DNA of 64,000 nt, taken from assembly GCA_022577435.1 (NCBI GenBank), contig JAKOON010000032.1, positions 1,899,501-1,963,500 on the forward strand, written 5' to 3'. How positions within the stretch are numbered: position 1 is the first letter of the stretch; the number at the start of each line of letters is the position of its first letter. Below, piece by piece: positions 48,901-60,685 of this stretch. A program made the position numbers and the translations under genes. The stretch is from Embiotoca jacksoni (lineage: Eukaryota; Chordata; Actinopteri; Embiotocidae). The notes below the pieces were generated by a model, which worked only from the letters and a program-made list of their open reading frames with translations, was not told the DNA's origin and did no database searches.

Positions 48901-49820
48901 GAAGATGCAGAAATGTGAAAGCAGCATTTTACTGCTGTAGCTTCGTCGGTGTGAGGCTAATTTCAGCTACTTTAAATACTAAGTCATTTAATACAAAAAA
49001 ATGCCTCATTTAAAAACAATGCTAGTTTATGTTAATTATGTCTGCAAAGCAATTATATTCATCTGAAGTCGGGGAGTAAAACGTACACTATGTCCTTCTT
49101 AAATTTAGTGGTACAAAAGTTATAGCCTACTTGAAAATAGTGCTAAGAACATTTATATTCTTTCCACCACTATATATTCCACAACAGAACTGTTTCACAA
49201 AAGCATACAGTAGAATAAATGCAGCATTGATGGGTGGATGGATTGCAGAAGAGTTTCCATCTCCAGGAGAGCAAGAACTGAAAAAAAGGAGTAAAAGGAA
49301 GTGATGAAGAACAAATAGAAGCATCCTCTTGAGAGCAAATATGACACGTAGGACTAGCAATACCACCGGTGCACAAAGAGACGAGCAATTGTTTATGGTA
49401 ATTATACCAGCCTATCACAACTAATTTGAGCATGACCATTGATGGTTGGAAATGCTGCACAGAGCACCTTTAACTTTGAAAAGCCTGACAGGGAGAGCTG
49501 CTTCGGTAACTCGGGCAATGAGCCAATATAACCATTAAACAGCAAGACAGAAATAGGCCACAGTAGCCGCCAACAGTAAGCATTCTGTTGTTGTTATCTT
49601 TAATGTTTCTCAATCCTTCCTGACAGCCTTACCATCCTTTGGGGAAGGAAACGGCAGTCACTGGTGATTATAAAAAGCCCACCACCCCCACCTCCAGCCC
49701 TCATCCAGGGAGCCAAATTATGCCTACATTAATATTTCATATTACACAGGAGAAACCACATGTGTACTCAGCCCTTTGTCTTTGTGTCAAATGAAATGTG
49801 CTCGGCAATCATCAGAGGGT
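48901..49820. other. Intergenic, no gene seen
   Basis: No supported exon. The part at 49500-49760 is free of repeats and may be conserved DNA, an impression only. Confidence 0.4.
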
Positions 49821-49824
49821 GAAC

Positions 49825-50145
49825 CGGGGCGGCGAGGGGAGGGGCCAGGGCACGAGAGGGGGGAGATGAGAGGAAAGGAATGGTGGGAAGGAGACAAGAA
49901 GTGAAGTCAGGCAAGGAGTAGAGAGCTGAGGGGAAAGATGAAGAGAGAGCAGGTGAGGAGAGGAAAGGGACACAGGAGAGAGAGGAAATACAGGCGAGAG
50001 AAAAAGACGAGATAAGAAGAGGAGAGGAGCAAGACGACACCAAAGTAGTGGAGAGTAGAGAGATCAGAGAACAGGAGAGCAGATGAAAGGCAGGTAGAGG
50101 AAGGAAAAAAGTGAAGCGAGAGAGGAGAAGACAGGGGGAGCATAG
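49825..50145. repeat. Polypurine (A/G-rich) tract, about 320 bp
   Basis: The plus strand is dominated by GAGAG/GGAGA/GAAAG words. Long minus-strand Ser/Leu-rich frames are artefacts of this. Confidence 0.85.
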
Positions 50146-50149
50146 AAAC

Positions 50150-51400
50150 ACATTGGTGCTTTAAATAATGTAAAGAGGTGAAGGTGTACGCTGGGCTGCA
50201 GAGCAAAGGACAAAGAGCTTTGTTAACAGCCTGTCTGGATATTACATGTCCATGAGAACACAAACAGTGACTGTGGAATATCAATATATTTCAAGCATTT
50301 TTATAGAAATTCTTTGATCATTAAAGGTTCATGTTGGTGTGTTGTGAACTGGACATGTTCAGCTCTTTTTCCGTCCCATGATGACAAATAGGGCCGGCGT
50401 CAAATAAATACACACAAAGTGCCCTTTCGCGTCGGTGCCATGGCGACCAAAAGGATGTCATGGATGGAAGGAAGTCCGTGTAGGGAGGAAGTTTCTGCCT
50501 GTTGTTGGATACGTTTCCTGTTTTATCTTGTAGTTATTTACCTTTTGTGTGATTTACTTCTTTTCTTTGTGTTTTTTCCCACCAGCTCTAGTGCTCACCT
50601 GTTCCATTAGACAATCACCTCTGTGTGTTTATGCAGCATTCAAATGGGGTTGTATTTACCGTGTACACTCGTTGCACTATTCATGACGTTTGCACTCTAA
50701 ATTTTCTATAAGCCGCTCAGTTCCCGAGTTGCGACGTGTTTGCTGACATTTATAGAAATGGCAGAGGCCATGAAAATACATTTTTTTGTTGAATGTTAAG
50801 CTAACATATTGTAATTTTAGTCATGTAGACTTTGTCTTCATAACTTAGATAACAGCCTACGTCTGAGCAAAATGTTGTTCTTCCCAACAGCCTCATCTTT
50901 TCCTTTGCATTTCCTGCATCATGTTACCTCGCCTGTTAGCGTGCTAAATTGTTAGCCTGTGTGGCTTCTAGACGGTGTCCACGATGCCATTGCCTCGCAG
51001 CAGTGTTTTTACAACTCAACCACTTGAACACCAAACATACGGTGCACACGACTTCCGATGTTGTAACGATGAGCTCATGAGCTGCATTTGAACGCAGCAT
51101 TAGTTTCACCTTCTTGAGCTCATTATGTTCCACTCGGTTAGTTCTGAATGACTTTTGCCACCGTTTGGAGTTTTTTGCCTTTCTGCTTGCAACCTGTCCA
51201 CATATAAAGGAGTCGAAGTAGTAATTTCCTTCAGGCCTGCTGGTGTTGTGCATTTGGACCTTCTCTTCCTTTGAACATTTGTGCCAGTAACAAACTTATT
51301 TTAACCCAAATCTTAATCTTTTTCTAAACCTAACCAAGTTGTTTTGGTGCCTGAACACAACTGACTCCACTCCACTGTTGTGCATATCTCTGAGGTGGAA
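50150..51400. other. Intergenic, no gene seen
   Basis: No supported exon. The part at 51290-51365 ('aaacctaaccaagttg', 'ttggtgcctgaaca') matches in reverse part of 54530-54600 and is a short dispersed repeat. Confidence 0.45.
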
Positions 51401-51410
51401 GTCGGTCGTT

Positions 51411-52760
51411 GCCCCTTGAAGCTATATTTACAATTCTAAATCTCTGGCCATTTCATATTGCTGAAAAAAATTACAATAAATCGCCGCTATGGCCTACAGA
51501 GCAGATTATTTTAATCCTCTGCATTGTGACAAAACTTTGTCTCACTGCAACCTATGGTCAATTCACAAGTCCGTCACTCTATTCGTTAATATATGTTAAA
51601 TCAATTAACATGTAGAACTCCAAAAATCTGTATTCAAATGCTACCAAAATTGACACAGACATTAGTAGATATATAATTTTAAAAATGGTTCAGTTTGGTC
51701 AAATGGTGTCTGCAGTGATATTCAATATCCTCCTGTAATATGTACTGTATGCACAACATTTTATATTTATCCAAACATGTTTTCAAAATTCACCAAAAAA
51801 TTTGACAATAGACCTGATATCATCGAATTATATGAATAATTAATAATTTCTTCCGAATTTTAGCACCAACATTTTGCCTTTTAGAAGCATTTTAAGAGTG
51901 GATACCACTTCAGAAACAATGGCCCAGTCAAGTTCTAACCAAACCCCAGCGGGGGCACGGACCTTCCTGCTGAGAGGCGACAGTTCTGACCACTGCAGCA
52001 CCAATCTGCTTGAACCCCAATTATTGCCCCATGAAGCTGTATTACAATTTTAATCTCTAGCCATTTCACATTCCACAATTTGAACAATTACAATTAATCA
52101 CCCCGATGGGCTACAGAGCTGATTGTTTTTCAGAACATTCTCTTCATTGTGACACAATTCTGGCTCACTGCAACCGATAACTCCCCAAATATTCAGTAAA
52201 ATGCTACCAAAATTGAAGCAGACAATTTCTTGGATACGAGATATCACATATTTTCAAAGGGGTTCTGTTTAGTAAAAAGGTGAACCCAAAGTGATATTCT
52301 ATATATTATTGTAATTTGTACACTTTGCACTCTTATATTTTCCCAAACATTTGATAAATCTTTACCGAAACAAGCCTCAGACAGGGTCCGATGCTCTAAC
52401 CATCGGGCTGTGAGGTAACATTGCTAACCACTGTACCACCATGCCACCAAGTTCACTATAATACACCTGCCATCATCAGAAGGATATGTGATTGTTTTCT
52501 GCACACGTAATATCTTTCCCTCCAGTTAGTTCGATTGCTGGGAAAATATATGACTCCCCCTGTGGTGAAGTCTGTAGGGCAACTTCTCGGTCGTCCTGCA
52601 GATCCATGATCTTGTAGACAAGTACAACAACGTTGTAATGTGTGCAGGAGGTTTGCTTTCATGTTCTTCTTGTCTTCTACTGCTTGCAATTCACTAGGGC
52701 CCCGATTATTCCCGCATGGGGCTATATTTTTATATTATTTATGTCTAAAATACAGGATCG
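51411..52760 (+). repeat. Tandem duplication, unit about 615-680 bp (two copies and a third start)
   Basis: 51411-51790 and 52026-52370 share in order 'gcccc-tgaagct', 'atctct-gccatttca', 'gcctacagagc-gatt', 'cattgtgaca', 'tcactgcaacc', 'atgctaccaaaattga', a 'ttatatttatcc-aaacat' end. A third, shorter beginning ('attcccgcatggggctatat') follows at about 52703. Between copies lie stretches resembling 'aaccactg-accac' repeat ends. Copies are well diverged, so the duplication is old. Confidence 0.8.
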
Positions 52761-52799
52761 TCATTTTTAAATGTGACAACTTTTAAGTTGTTGAAAGTC

Positions 52800-53985
52800 C
52801 TTTTTGATTGAGCCAGAGTAAGATGTTTTCTGACTAAACAAACAAACCAATTAACTACTTTACTAATGCTTTAAAAGTGAACAAGTAAATTTCACAAAAT
52901 GTAGTTAATGAACGTAACATTGATAATAAAATATTGATAATAAAACCACGCCACACCAGGCCTTTTTAAGCATCAGCTGGCTTATTTTAGTTTGCATCTC
53001 TCCCCATGTGTCTGAAGCACATCATACTTTTGTCAACGTGACCGACTGAGTATCTCCCAAGACTGAGAACGAAGGTCGTCAAACAACACTGAAGCACAGA
53101 GACAGTGGTCACATCGACATTTAACTGGCCTTCACTGGGTCTTCATAAGCTCTCACTGCAAAATAATACAAGGCAAGCTGAAGGTCTGAAATTAACCAGG
53201 TCACTGTAGAGGCTGATTTGTGATGGAAATGTAGCTCTAATCTTTTCATCAGCTTACTTTAATTAGTGTCTAAAATTCATTAAAATCTCTAAACTCCATT
53301 TCCTGTGAACAAGCAAATAGAGTCAGACTATCTTAAATCTGTCTTGCTGACTTCATAGCTACCAGCATTGTTCTTCATCATTCATTTTGTATCAGCCAAA
53401 TTTCAACTGGATGAATATTCTATATTAGATTTACTACAAGTGTCCTCAGAGTAAAGATATAATCCACTTTGCAACCTGGCTGGAGACCATGGTGAAACTC
53501 CTAATGAAAAGTTAATGTCACTCAGACGTTGCAGATTGTGTGTGACACCCGCCTCCCGCAGCCTCCTCGGTAAACTTAAAGAAAGTGATAGAAGAGAATT
53601 GTTTCGTTTGTAGATGTGAGTGTGAATAGATGTGATTACAGAATGGAATCACAGTTTAAGCACAGAAAATGGTTTGGTGATTGATTGAAGGCTTTCAGGT
53701 GTCTTGTAATAGTGTTGTGTTTGTGTTACCACAGAGCGTCATTTTCATTTTGAAGGCTGTAATTTGACCTGCTGTACTTGCTAAAAATACACAAAGAGAG
53801 TAATTGTAATGATGCAGGAAAAATCAATAAAAGCTCTTTTATCGTGCCCCCTGATGTCTTTGCAAACGGTTTCATTCATATTAAATCACATTTTTATTTT
53901 GTGACACTGGCTGTCCTTGTTGTTGTTCTCAGATTATTTGTCTTTCTGTGTTTTCCTCATCATCTGGTTTTGTCTCTCTGTCCAT
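52800..53985. other. Intergenic, no gene seen
   Basis: No supported exon or named repeat. Confidence 0.5.
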
Positions 53986-53989
53986 AAAG

Positions 53990-54300
53990 GTTTTCATGTT
54001 CATTTCCTGTTTGATTTGAGTAACTCACCTTGTCTTGTTTCTGTTCTCTTCACTTCCTCATGTCCTCCAGCTTTGTTGATTGTCTTCCCCTGAGCTGATT
54101 GTGTTCACCTGTGTTTGAATAGCTCCCCACCCTCTTGTGTAGAAAGTCTGTGTGCTCCTTACCTTGTGTGCTTTTGCTTTTCCCTCTGGTACCTCTGCGT
54201 GTGTTCTTTGCTTTTGGACCGAGTGTTTGAATTTTCCCTTACATGGATATAGTTTGTTTCTGCACCAACGTCATTAAAAAAGCTTTCTGTTACTTTTGTA
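53990..54300 (+). repeat. Dispersed repeat family C, copy 3
   Basis: Best copy of the family: 'ttcatttcctgtttga', 'ctcaccttgtcttgtttctg', 'ctcttcacttcctcatg', 'gattgtcttcccctgagctg', 'gttcacctgtgtttgaatag', 'gtagaaagtctgtgtgctcc', 'tgcttttgcttttccctctg', ending near 'cgtcattaaaaaagctttct'. Confidence 0.55.
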
Positions 54301-55919
54301 TGTTTGAGTCCATATTCTGACTTCATATGAGGCCAGAGGGAATATGGAGAAATAGGCAAATTTTGAAAAACATTTCATGTTTGGTTTCATAACTTCCTTT
54401 GTGCAAAGATTATTTTGAATCAGACACACACATACAAATCTGGTATCAAGCGTGCAGTACACCCGTCAGTCCACTGAGGATGTTATTCTCACGTTTTGCC
54501 TTGCCTAGGCATTTAAAAATAATGTTCCTTTTGCCTAGGCACTAAAACCACATGGTTAGGTGTCGGAAAAGATCATGTTTTGGGTTAAAATCAGTAATTG
54601 TACACAATAAATGCCACATACATCATGTAACGTAAGTTATATACGTTACGATAATAACTTGCGCTACTTAGAAATGCACAAAGAGTATTGCTTTCCCATG
54701 GACTCCAGCATCAGTCTCTTGTGTTTGTTCTGTCCAACCGCACCTCCTCTTAATGTAGACTTTATCACTGTTTGTACTTCATCACATGAAAGTACTTTTC
54801 ACACCGAAGCACAAAACACCGGAACACTTTGAATGAATTTGAACAAATACATAATTTGCGCAAATCATGTTCAATTTCAACATAACCCACTTGATTAATC
54901 AAGAGGACTTCTCAGTAGGGAGGGCATTTCAAGCAAAAATACTATTCAAAAATCACTTGGAACGAATTGACTATGAATTGACTCTTCAATGCCCCTCACT
55001 GCACTTCATCTTTATTTGCACTGCACCTCATGTTCATATATTTTGACAGTTTTACACAACTTTCTGATGGCTGTAGTCGTCTTTGCATGTTTCTCCTGTT
55101 TGCACCGTGGCATCTATTATCACAGTGCCATGGCATAGCTCCGATTCTGGTACCAACGTCTGCTACTTCTCCATCATGTTGTTTAATGGTGGCTGGCAGA
55201 CAGCTTTTAGGTGCATTACCTTCTGACATAAGTAACGTATGACAACCAGGCGTAGGTAAAAACACTAAATGAAGAACGAGAGTCACATATACTATTTGGC
55301 TTTTTACATTTTAAGGACTATTCGGAGATTTGAAAACCATGACCCATCCCTACTTCTCAGTCATTTGATGATTACAATGTTTTGCTTAACTTTTGAAAGC
55401 TCACCGCATCTTGTGTTTGTAAAAAGTACAGCAATAACCTGGTAAACTGAAGGCAACAGCAATGAGTCAAATGGACCGATTTTCAGAACACCACCTGCTG
55501 AAGTTTAAGGAAGGCTGATTTTGATGAAATCATTACAGATGCAATATTGTTCCCGAACTGATTGAGGGAAAGCAAGGGCTGGATTTAGAGGAAAAGGTGA
55601 CAGCGCTACCAGAAATCAATTTGCACTAACAAGGCAAATTTACAGAATCAGGTTCATGCAAATTTGAATCAAATCATATAATACCCTGTGGGCCTGTGTT
55701 TCTCGGAAACAAATCTCTTTATGTTCGAGATTGTCCTCGCCACAACAAACAATATAAGCCATAAATCAATGAATCTGCCTGTCACGATAAATGGCACATC
55801 CCCCGTATCACATTGATAACACAGATACAGGTGGCGTTGGGTTCATCCCATTGTCCATAAATGGGGACAGTGTCACCAACAGATGGGGTTTCTCTTGTAG
55901 AGAACAAAGACACACACAT

Positions 55920-55920
<1 letters not shown>
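54301..55920. other. Intergenic, no gene seen
   Basis: No supported exon. Confidence 0.5.

Positions 55921-55922
<2 letters not shown>

Positions 55923-55961
<39 letters not shown>
55923..55961. repeat. (CA)n microsatellite
   Basis: About 19 CA units. Confidence 0.95.
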
Positions 55962-55965
<4 letters not shown>

Positions 55966-57380
55966 GGGACGACACAGTGACTGATAGGTGCTTTTTAAAA
56001 GACGACGCTTATTCTTGAGGTTTCAAATGTACGGAAATGGAAAAAAAAAAGACCTTCGCCAAGAGAAGTCTCCTTCAGAGCTTCTTTTTTGTTAATAACG
56101 TGCACGCACACTTGACGGGGAGCTACTAGCTGCCTTGTTTGGCTGATTAACACTAGCTTGCCTTTGGTTGAGTGTGTTCCCATCATGCTGAGATTGCTGC
56201 AGCCTCTTGTTAACCCTCATTGTAGGAAACAACCCGGTGGCTCACCTCCAAGCACACTTATCAGCCTCTTCTCCCCAAAACTCTCTCGCCATCAACAATT
56301 ATGTCTGCGCGCACGTGTGCGTCCTCGTGTGTGAGTGTGTATCTCTGTCCCTCTCACTAGCCAGGAAGTTAGCGGCAGCCGCTCTGAGAGCCGCTTCAAT
56401 ATCCTCTCACTCTAACCTGATTATTAATTACTGTCTGCCTCCAGCTGACCGAAGCCCAAACACTGTCTGGCACAGTAACCAAGGAGACCGGCACAAAGTC
56501 ATTCACAAACAAGATTCAGCAAAAACGGATTTCAGCTCGTTCACGGCGCAGCAGTTGCTCAGTTCTCTTGTCTATTCACATCTGTATCAGCGGTCAGGAT
56601 CTTTTAAATAACATGCACGCCGATTAAAAGTCTTTCAATCATGTCATATATAAGCAAAAAAGCATTAATGTCGAGTTGACATGTCAGGCTATTTTGGCGT
56701 CATCTCAAAAGCCCCATAACTCACTTAACACTCAAGATGAAACCCATCATCTGGTTGCAAAATTGTAAGTTGATCAAAGCGACTGTGTGCCAGAAAGTCA
56801 GTCAAGCCTGAGCTGTACGGCACTCAGCGGTAATCAACCTGGAGCTGTGCCTGCGGCGAGGCTGAGGGACATCGCTCTTTAAATGGGCTTCTGGCAATCA
56901 GCAGTGTGTCTGTGTGTGTGTGTGTGTGTCTGTCTGTGTGTCTGTGCTTGTAACACACTTGTGTTGAGATGGAGAGCAGATTAAGTACTTGCCAGCAGCA
57001 AAATATGGTTTATAATGCTACACAAGTGTGTTATTTTAGTACTGTCCATACAGCGCTGTTCACAGTCACGTGTTTATGATGTAGAATTTATCAAATGTTT
57101 ACAGTCTGAACCCATTTTTCTTCCTCAATAAACATTAGTAAAGCCATGATTTTAGACTTTAAGATTGTTTAGAAGCAGGTGATGTGATTTATTAAGGAAA
57201 AGCGTCAATCAAAGATGGGGTTCTTCACTGCCAAAAAAAAATTCTGTTTCCGTACTTCCTTACGCTTCCACATCATTAGCTGGCTGAGTTTTTATTTTAG
57301 TTGTACTTTATCCATCCTTCATTCTCTGTTTTCCCGTTGTTCAGCCTTCCCTCGAGTGGTTTCTTTGTCTCCAATCACTC
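55962..57380. other. Intergenic; 56340-56480 and 56810-56900 repeat-free
   Basis: No supported exon. A short TG patch lies at 56905-56945. The two named stretches are GC-balanced and free of repeats, so they are possible conserved non-coding DNA. A 134-codon frame at 56207-56611 has no family features. Confidence 0.4.

Positions 57381-57382
<2 letters not shown>

Positions 57383-57436
<54 letters not shown>
57383..57436. repeat. (TG)n microsatellite
   Basis: About 27 TG units. Confidence 0.95.
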
Positions 57437-57437
<1 letters not shown>

Positions 57438-58270
57438 GCCGGGCGTGGCTATCGGGTTCCTGCTCCTGCTGGTCCACCTGAACACCTGCAGCTCATCACC
57501 TTATTGACTCCAACAGAGTCTGCAGTGTTTAAACCCCCTCTGTTCCCTCCAGTTTTCCTTTAGTCTTCTCATGTGCTACTGACATGTGGCCTGAATACTT
57601 GCTTAACCTGTTTGCCTCATGTTCCTCATTCTGGTCTCATCTGTTGTCTTCAACATTAAGTTCAGCCTTCATCTTTTGTTCCAGTGTGGATCGTTTTCTC
57701 CACCTTTGCTCCCACTGTTCCACCATCACCAGCTGCAGCCTCCCTGTCTGTGTTCTGCTTTGGGGTCCAAAACTTGCACCGCCATGAACACAGAGCATGC
57801 GTGTCCAAGACTTTCACCACTCATCTAACCAAAAAGATCTCATTTTGATTATACAGAGTCATTTAGGCGTTTGTGACATTTGAGAACTCAACTCTTTCTT
57901 TTATACTTTTTTCAATTTCATTTATTCCTGAGAAGTTTTTGATTTTCATATTACCTGCTTGGACACTTTTTGATGTATGGAATCATCAATTTGTTGTAGT
58001 ATTGGTTATTATATTGTGTTCTAATTAAACCTGTTGTTGTAAGTGTAATTCGGGTGGATATTTCTTGTCTGTGCAGCAGTCAGACGAGTGACCCATTAAT
58101 CAGTCTCCTCATCGAACCTGGATTAGATTTGATAATTCCCCTCTCTTCTGTCTATTCTGCACTGTCTCTAAAGCAACAACTGCAGGGGGGTTACAGTAAC
58201 ATTAAATGTTCAAAACAGTGGTTAAATAAAATCATTTTAGACACCATCCACTAATAAAAGAGCCTCAACC
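57437..58270. other. Intergenic, no gene seen
   Basis: No supported exon. The part at 57440-57790 has the pyrimidine-rich look of family C, but I could not align it. Confidence 0.4.
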
Positions 58271-58289
58271 TATACAGTCATTAAAAGAG

Positions 58290-59290
58290 GTGTTCAGGGC
58301 CGCGGCTTACCAGTGGAGAGGTGGACTAATTAAGGTGAGGATCCCAAAAAAGAGGAGACACCCCGATCACACGTGGGCACAAAATCACTCACACACAGGC
58401 AAGCACAGGGAGGGTTCAGAACCAGGGGTGCACCAAACCACACAGCACACGAAGGGAGACACCAACACCAGGAGGCACCAACCCCACCACCTTAGGCCTT
58501 GCAGCTACTACAGAGACGGAGAACACAATTAACAAGGCTCCACTTCACAGAAAGGAAAATAACAAAAGAGAAAAAAAAACAAATAACTCAGGTTAGCTGA
58601 TCATCCAGGAGGGATGAACAGGCGAAGCCCGGTAGGTGAGCAGCGTCGGGCACCGGACACAACGGCAGCGCAGGGTGGCGAAGCCCGGCAGGCAAAACAG
58701 CAGCGTTCTTAAGCGTGAGCAGGGTTAGCTGCAGCCAAAAGTCCTCTGTGATACAGGATGAACATCAAGTTAATGGAATAATAATAATTAACACCAAAAT
58801 ATATGAACTCGCACAATAAAATCACCTACCGATCAGGCAACGTTTGTCCGCTCCAGACGAGGAGAGGAGGGCATGTAGCGCTGCTACCGGCAGCTATGGA
58901 AACAAGACGCGGTCACGAACGTGACACCGTAACATAATAAAATCAGGAGTAATCGAGACCTACCGACACTGATCCGCAGGTGAGTCACCTGTCCTGGATG
59001 AGGGGAGTCCAAGAGATCATCTGCAAAATCACAGAAAGCCAACGTAACACCAGAAAAGCACGACTGACAGAAACAATGCGGCAGCACTCTTGAGTACCTG
59101 CGACAGCGGCGGAAGTCAGGCACGAAGCGGGACACGAGCTTGACGTCAGGGGGAGCTAAAGGAATCCCCACCGCATTTATATGATGCCCGCCCACCGTGA
59201 TTGGCTGGTGATGGCGACGTTATTAAGGGATGACACCAAAGCCCAGAGAGCGATAAAAGCTCCCTTACTCTACAACGAGACTTCTGGGCC
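58290..59290 (-). other. CpG-rich segment with possible spliced non-coding transcript or LTR-like element
   Basis: This 1-kb block is clearly richer in CpG than its surroundings. On the minus strand it begins with a compact promoter-like cluster (59141-59204, listed separately). Downstream are several splice-donor-like sites: cag|gtactc near 59094, and two cg|gtaggt at about 58963 and 58829. Acceptor-like ttttgcag and atcacag occur near 59020 and 58750. A 'ggcgaagcccgg' word occurs twice (58620 and 58678). No protein family was recognised in any frame. It could be the leader of a spliced non-coding RNA or part of an unrecognised retroelement. Confidence 0.35.
59141..59204 (-). promoter_or_regulatory. 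Compact CCAAT / GC box / TATA / CRE cluster
   Basis: On the minus strand in order: CCAAT (59204-59200), GGGCGGG (59193-59187), TATAAA (59181-59176), then a perfect TGACGTCA cyclic-AMP response palindrome (59141-59148) at about the expected start site. Spacing is that of a classical RNA polymerase II core promoter. No gene was identified downstream. Confidence 0.45.
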
Positions 59291-59499
59291 ATCAGACTGG
59301 ACTACTTGGACAAAAGTTTCAGCTTCTTCTCACCTAATATTTTCTATCGTACTGAAAAGTAGCACGACAATAAGAAGCATCACAAAACAAGGACAAAAAA
59401 TACAAGAGGCTTTTAAGGGGAGAGCAGTTTGTGATTGGTTGCACACTTGGACACACAAAGGGGACTTCCAGGCGCGCATGAGTCTTGAACCTCCCTTTA

Positions 59500-60140
59500 C
59501 TGGAAATACAGGAACATGAAGCACATCAGCTCAACGTGGCTTCATACTGCGGGATGTCTGTCTGCTAAACTGACACGCTATAAACACTCGCGTTCTCCTT
59601 GAATAAAACATAAAAAGGCCGCCGTCACTTCGGTTGTTAAAACACACAACAGATATTTTAGCAGACTACAGGTGATTACTTTTTCCTCATGAGCTAACTG
59701 CTAGGCGTGGCACTGTTTCACGCAACACAGTAATTCGTTTAAACTGCCAAACTCCGACATAACTCTTGTATAAGCAGAGCGCATAGCCCTTTAACGCTTG
59801 GCAACATGTGTTATACATCCGTGTAAGGTTAGGTTAGGTGAGGTAGTTACTTTATTAATCCCCGAGGGGAAATTTTTTCGCTACAGCAGCATACAGAAGC
59901 AATAAGATAATAATAGAACAATAGAAAAGCAATAAAATAGCAGTAAAATAGCAGTAAAAAATATAACATATAAAATGCACAGTATATACAGTATATACAG
60001 TACAGTATATATATTATATACAATAGTAACTACTGTGATACATCTTTTTACCTTGTTCGCTAACCTGGAAATACAGGAACACAAAGCACACCAGCTCCAC
60101 GTGGCTCCATACTTCATACAACGTGGCTGTCTGTCTGCGA
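59500..60140 (+). repeat. 75-bp direct duplication flanking a Rex1 tail
   Basis: 59500-59572 and 60065-60140 share 'ctggaaatacaggaaca', 'gaagcacatcagctc-acgtgg' (diverged in copy 2) and 'gtctgtctgc'. The Rex1 end at 59838-60045 lies between them. Confidence 0.75.
59838..60045 (-). mobile_element. Rex1-type LINE, 3' end only, with ACCTA-type tail
   Basis: On the minus strand: the AT-rich 3' UTR with 'tatactgtgcattttatatg', 'tatgctgctgtagcg', 'cccctcggggattaataaag', then a short tail of CACCTAACCTAACC type rather than (ATCT)n. No reverse transcriptase remains. Confidence 0.82.
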
Positions 60141-60189
60141 AATGGACGCACCGCCCTCCATTGCTCAAAAGGACCTCTAAGCCGCGCCA

Positions 60190-60610
60190 AGTGCCTGTGA
60201 GCCTCACTCACTGCAACCATTAATTCACCTACTACAACATCAGTTGCTACTCCAAGTGAACATACATCAGGGTGCGAATAGACAAAATGATAATGCAACA
60301 CAATAAAAAAATAGGAGAAAAATAATACGAGCAAAATAGAGGGAGGTTGTCCAGTGTCCATTATGACAAACATTACTGGGGCTCCCTCAGATTTCAATGA
60401 AAACCTATTAGACACCACGACACTGCAAAAGTATTTTTAATGTCCACATTTTTAAGACTTTTGAAAATGATCTCTCATCATGCATTTGCGAGGTAAACAG
60501 CTGAAATACTGCGTATGATTTGGTGATGCAGGGCCGCGTCAAAGAACACCGCACTGCACAAAAACTAAGTTCAACTTTTGTCAATATACTTCTGATCTTT
60601 CTGTCTACAA

Positions 60611-60611
<1 letters not shown>
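60190..60611. other. Intergenic, no gene seen
   Basis: No supported exon. Confidence 0.5.

Positions 60612-60682
<71 letters not shown>
60612..60682. repeat. (TG)n microsatellite
   Basis: About 35 TG units. Confidence 0.96.

Positions 60683-60685
<3 letters not shown>

Noticed and set aside
49768..50284. Two overlapping Ser/Leu/Phe-rich minus-strand frames of 125-127 codons
   Set aside because: Artefact of the polypurine tract; no domain or conserved motif.
50419..50610. 63-codon frame with an ATG in strong context (gccATGg) and a hydrophobic segment
   Set aside because: No conserved motif and no splice donor at its end; the Kozak match alone is weak.
56207..56611. 134-codon frame
   Set aside because: No recognisable domain; part of it covers a TG-rich, Cys/Val/Ser low-complexity stretch.
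58884..59195. 103-codon minus-strand frame just downstream of the promoter-like cluster
   Set aside because: Crosses several splice-like sites, starts upstream of the expected transcript start and matches no family; treated as part of the CpG-rich segment instead.
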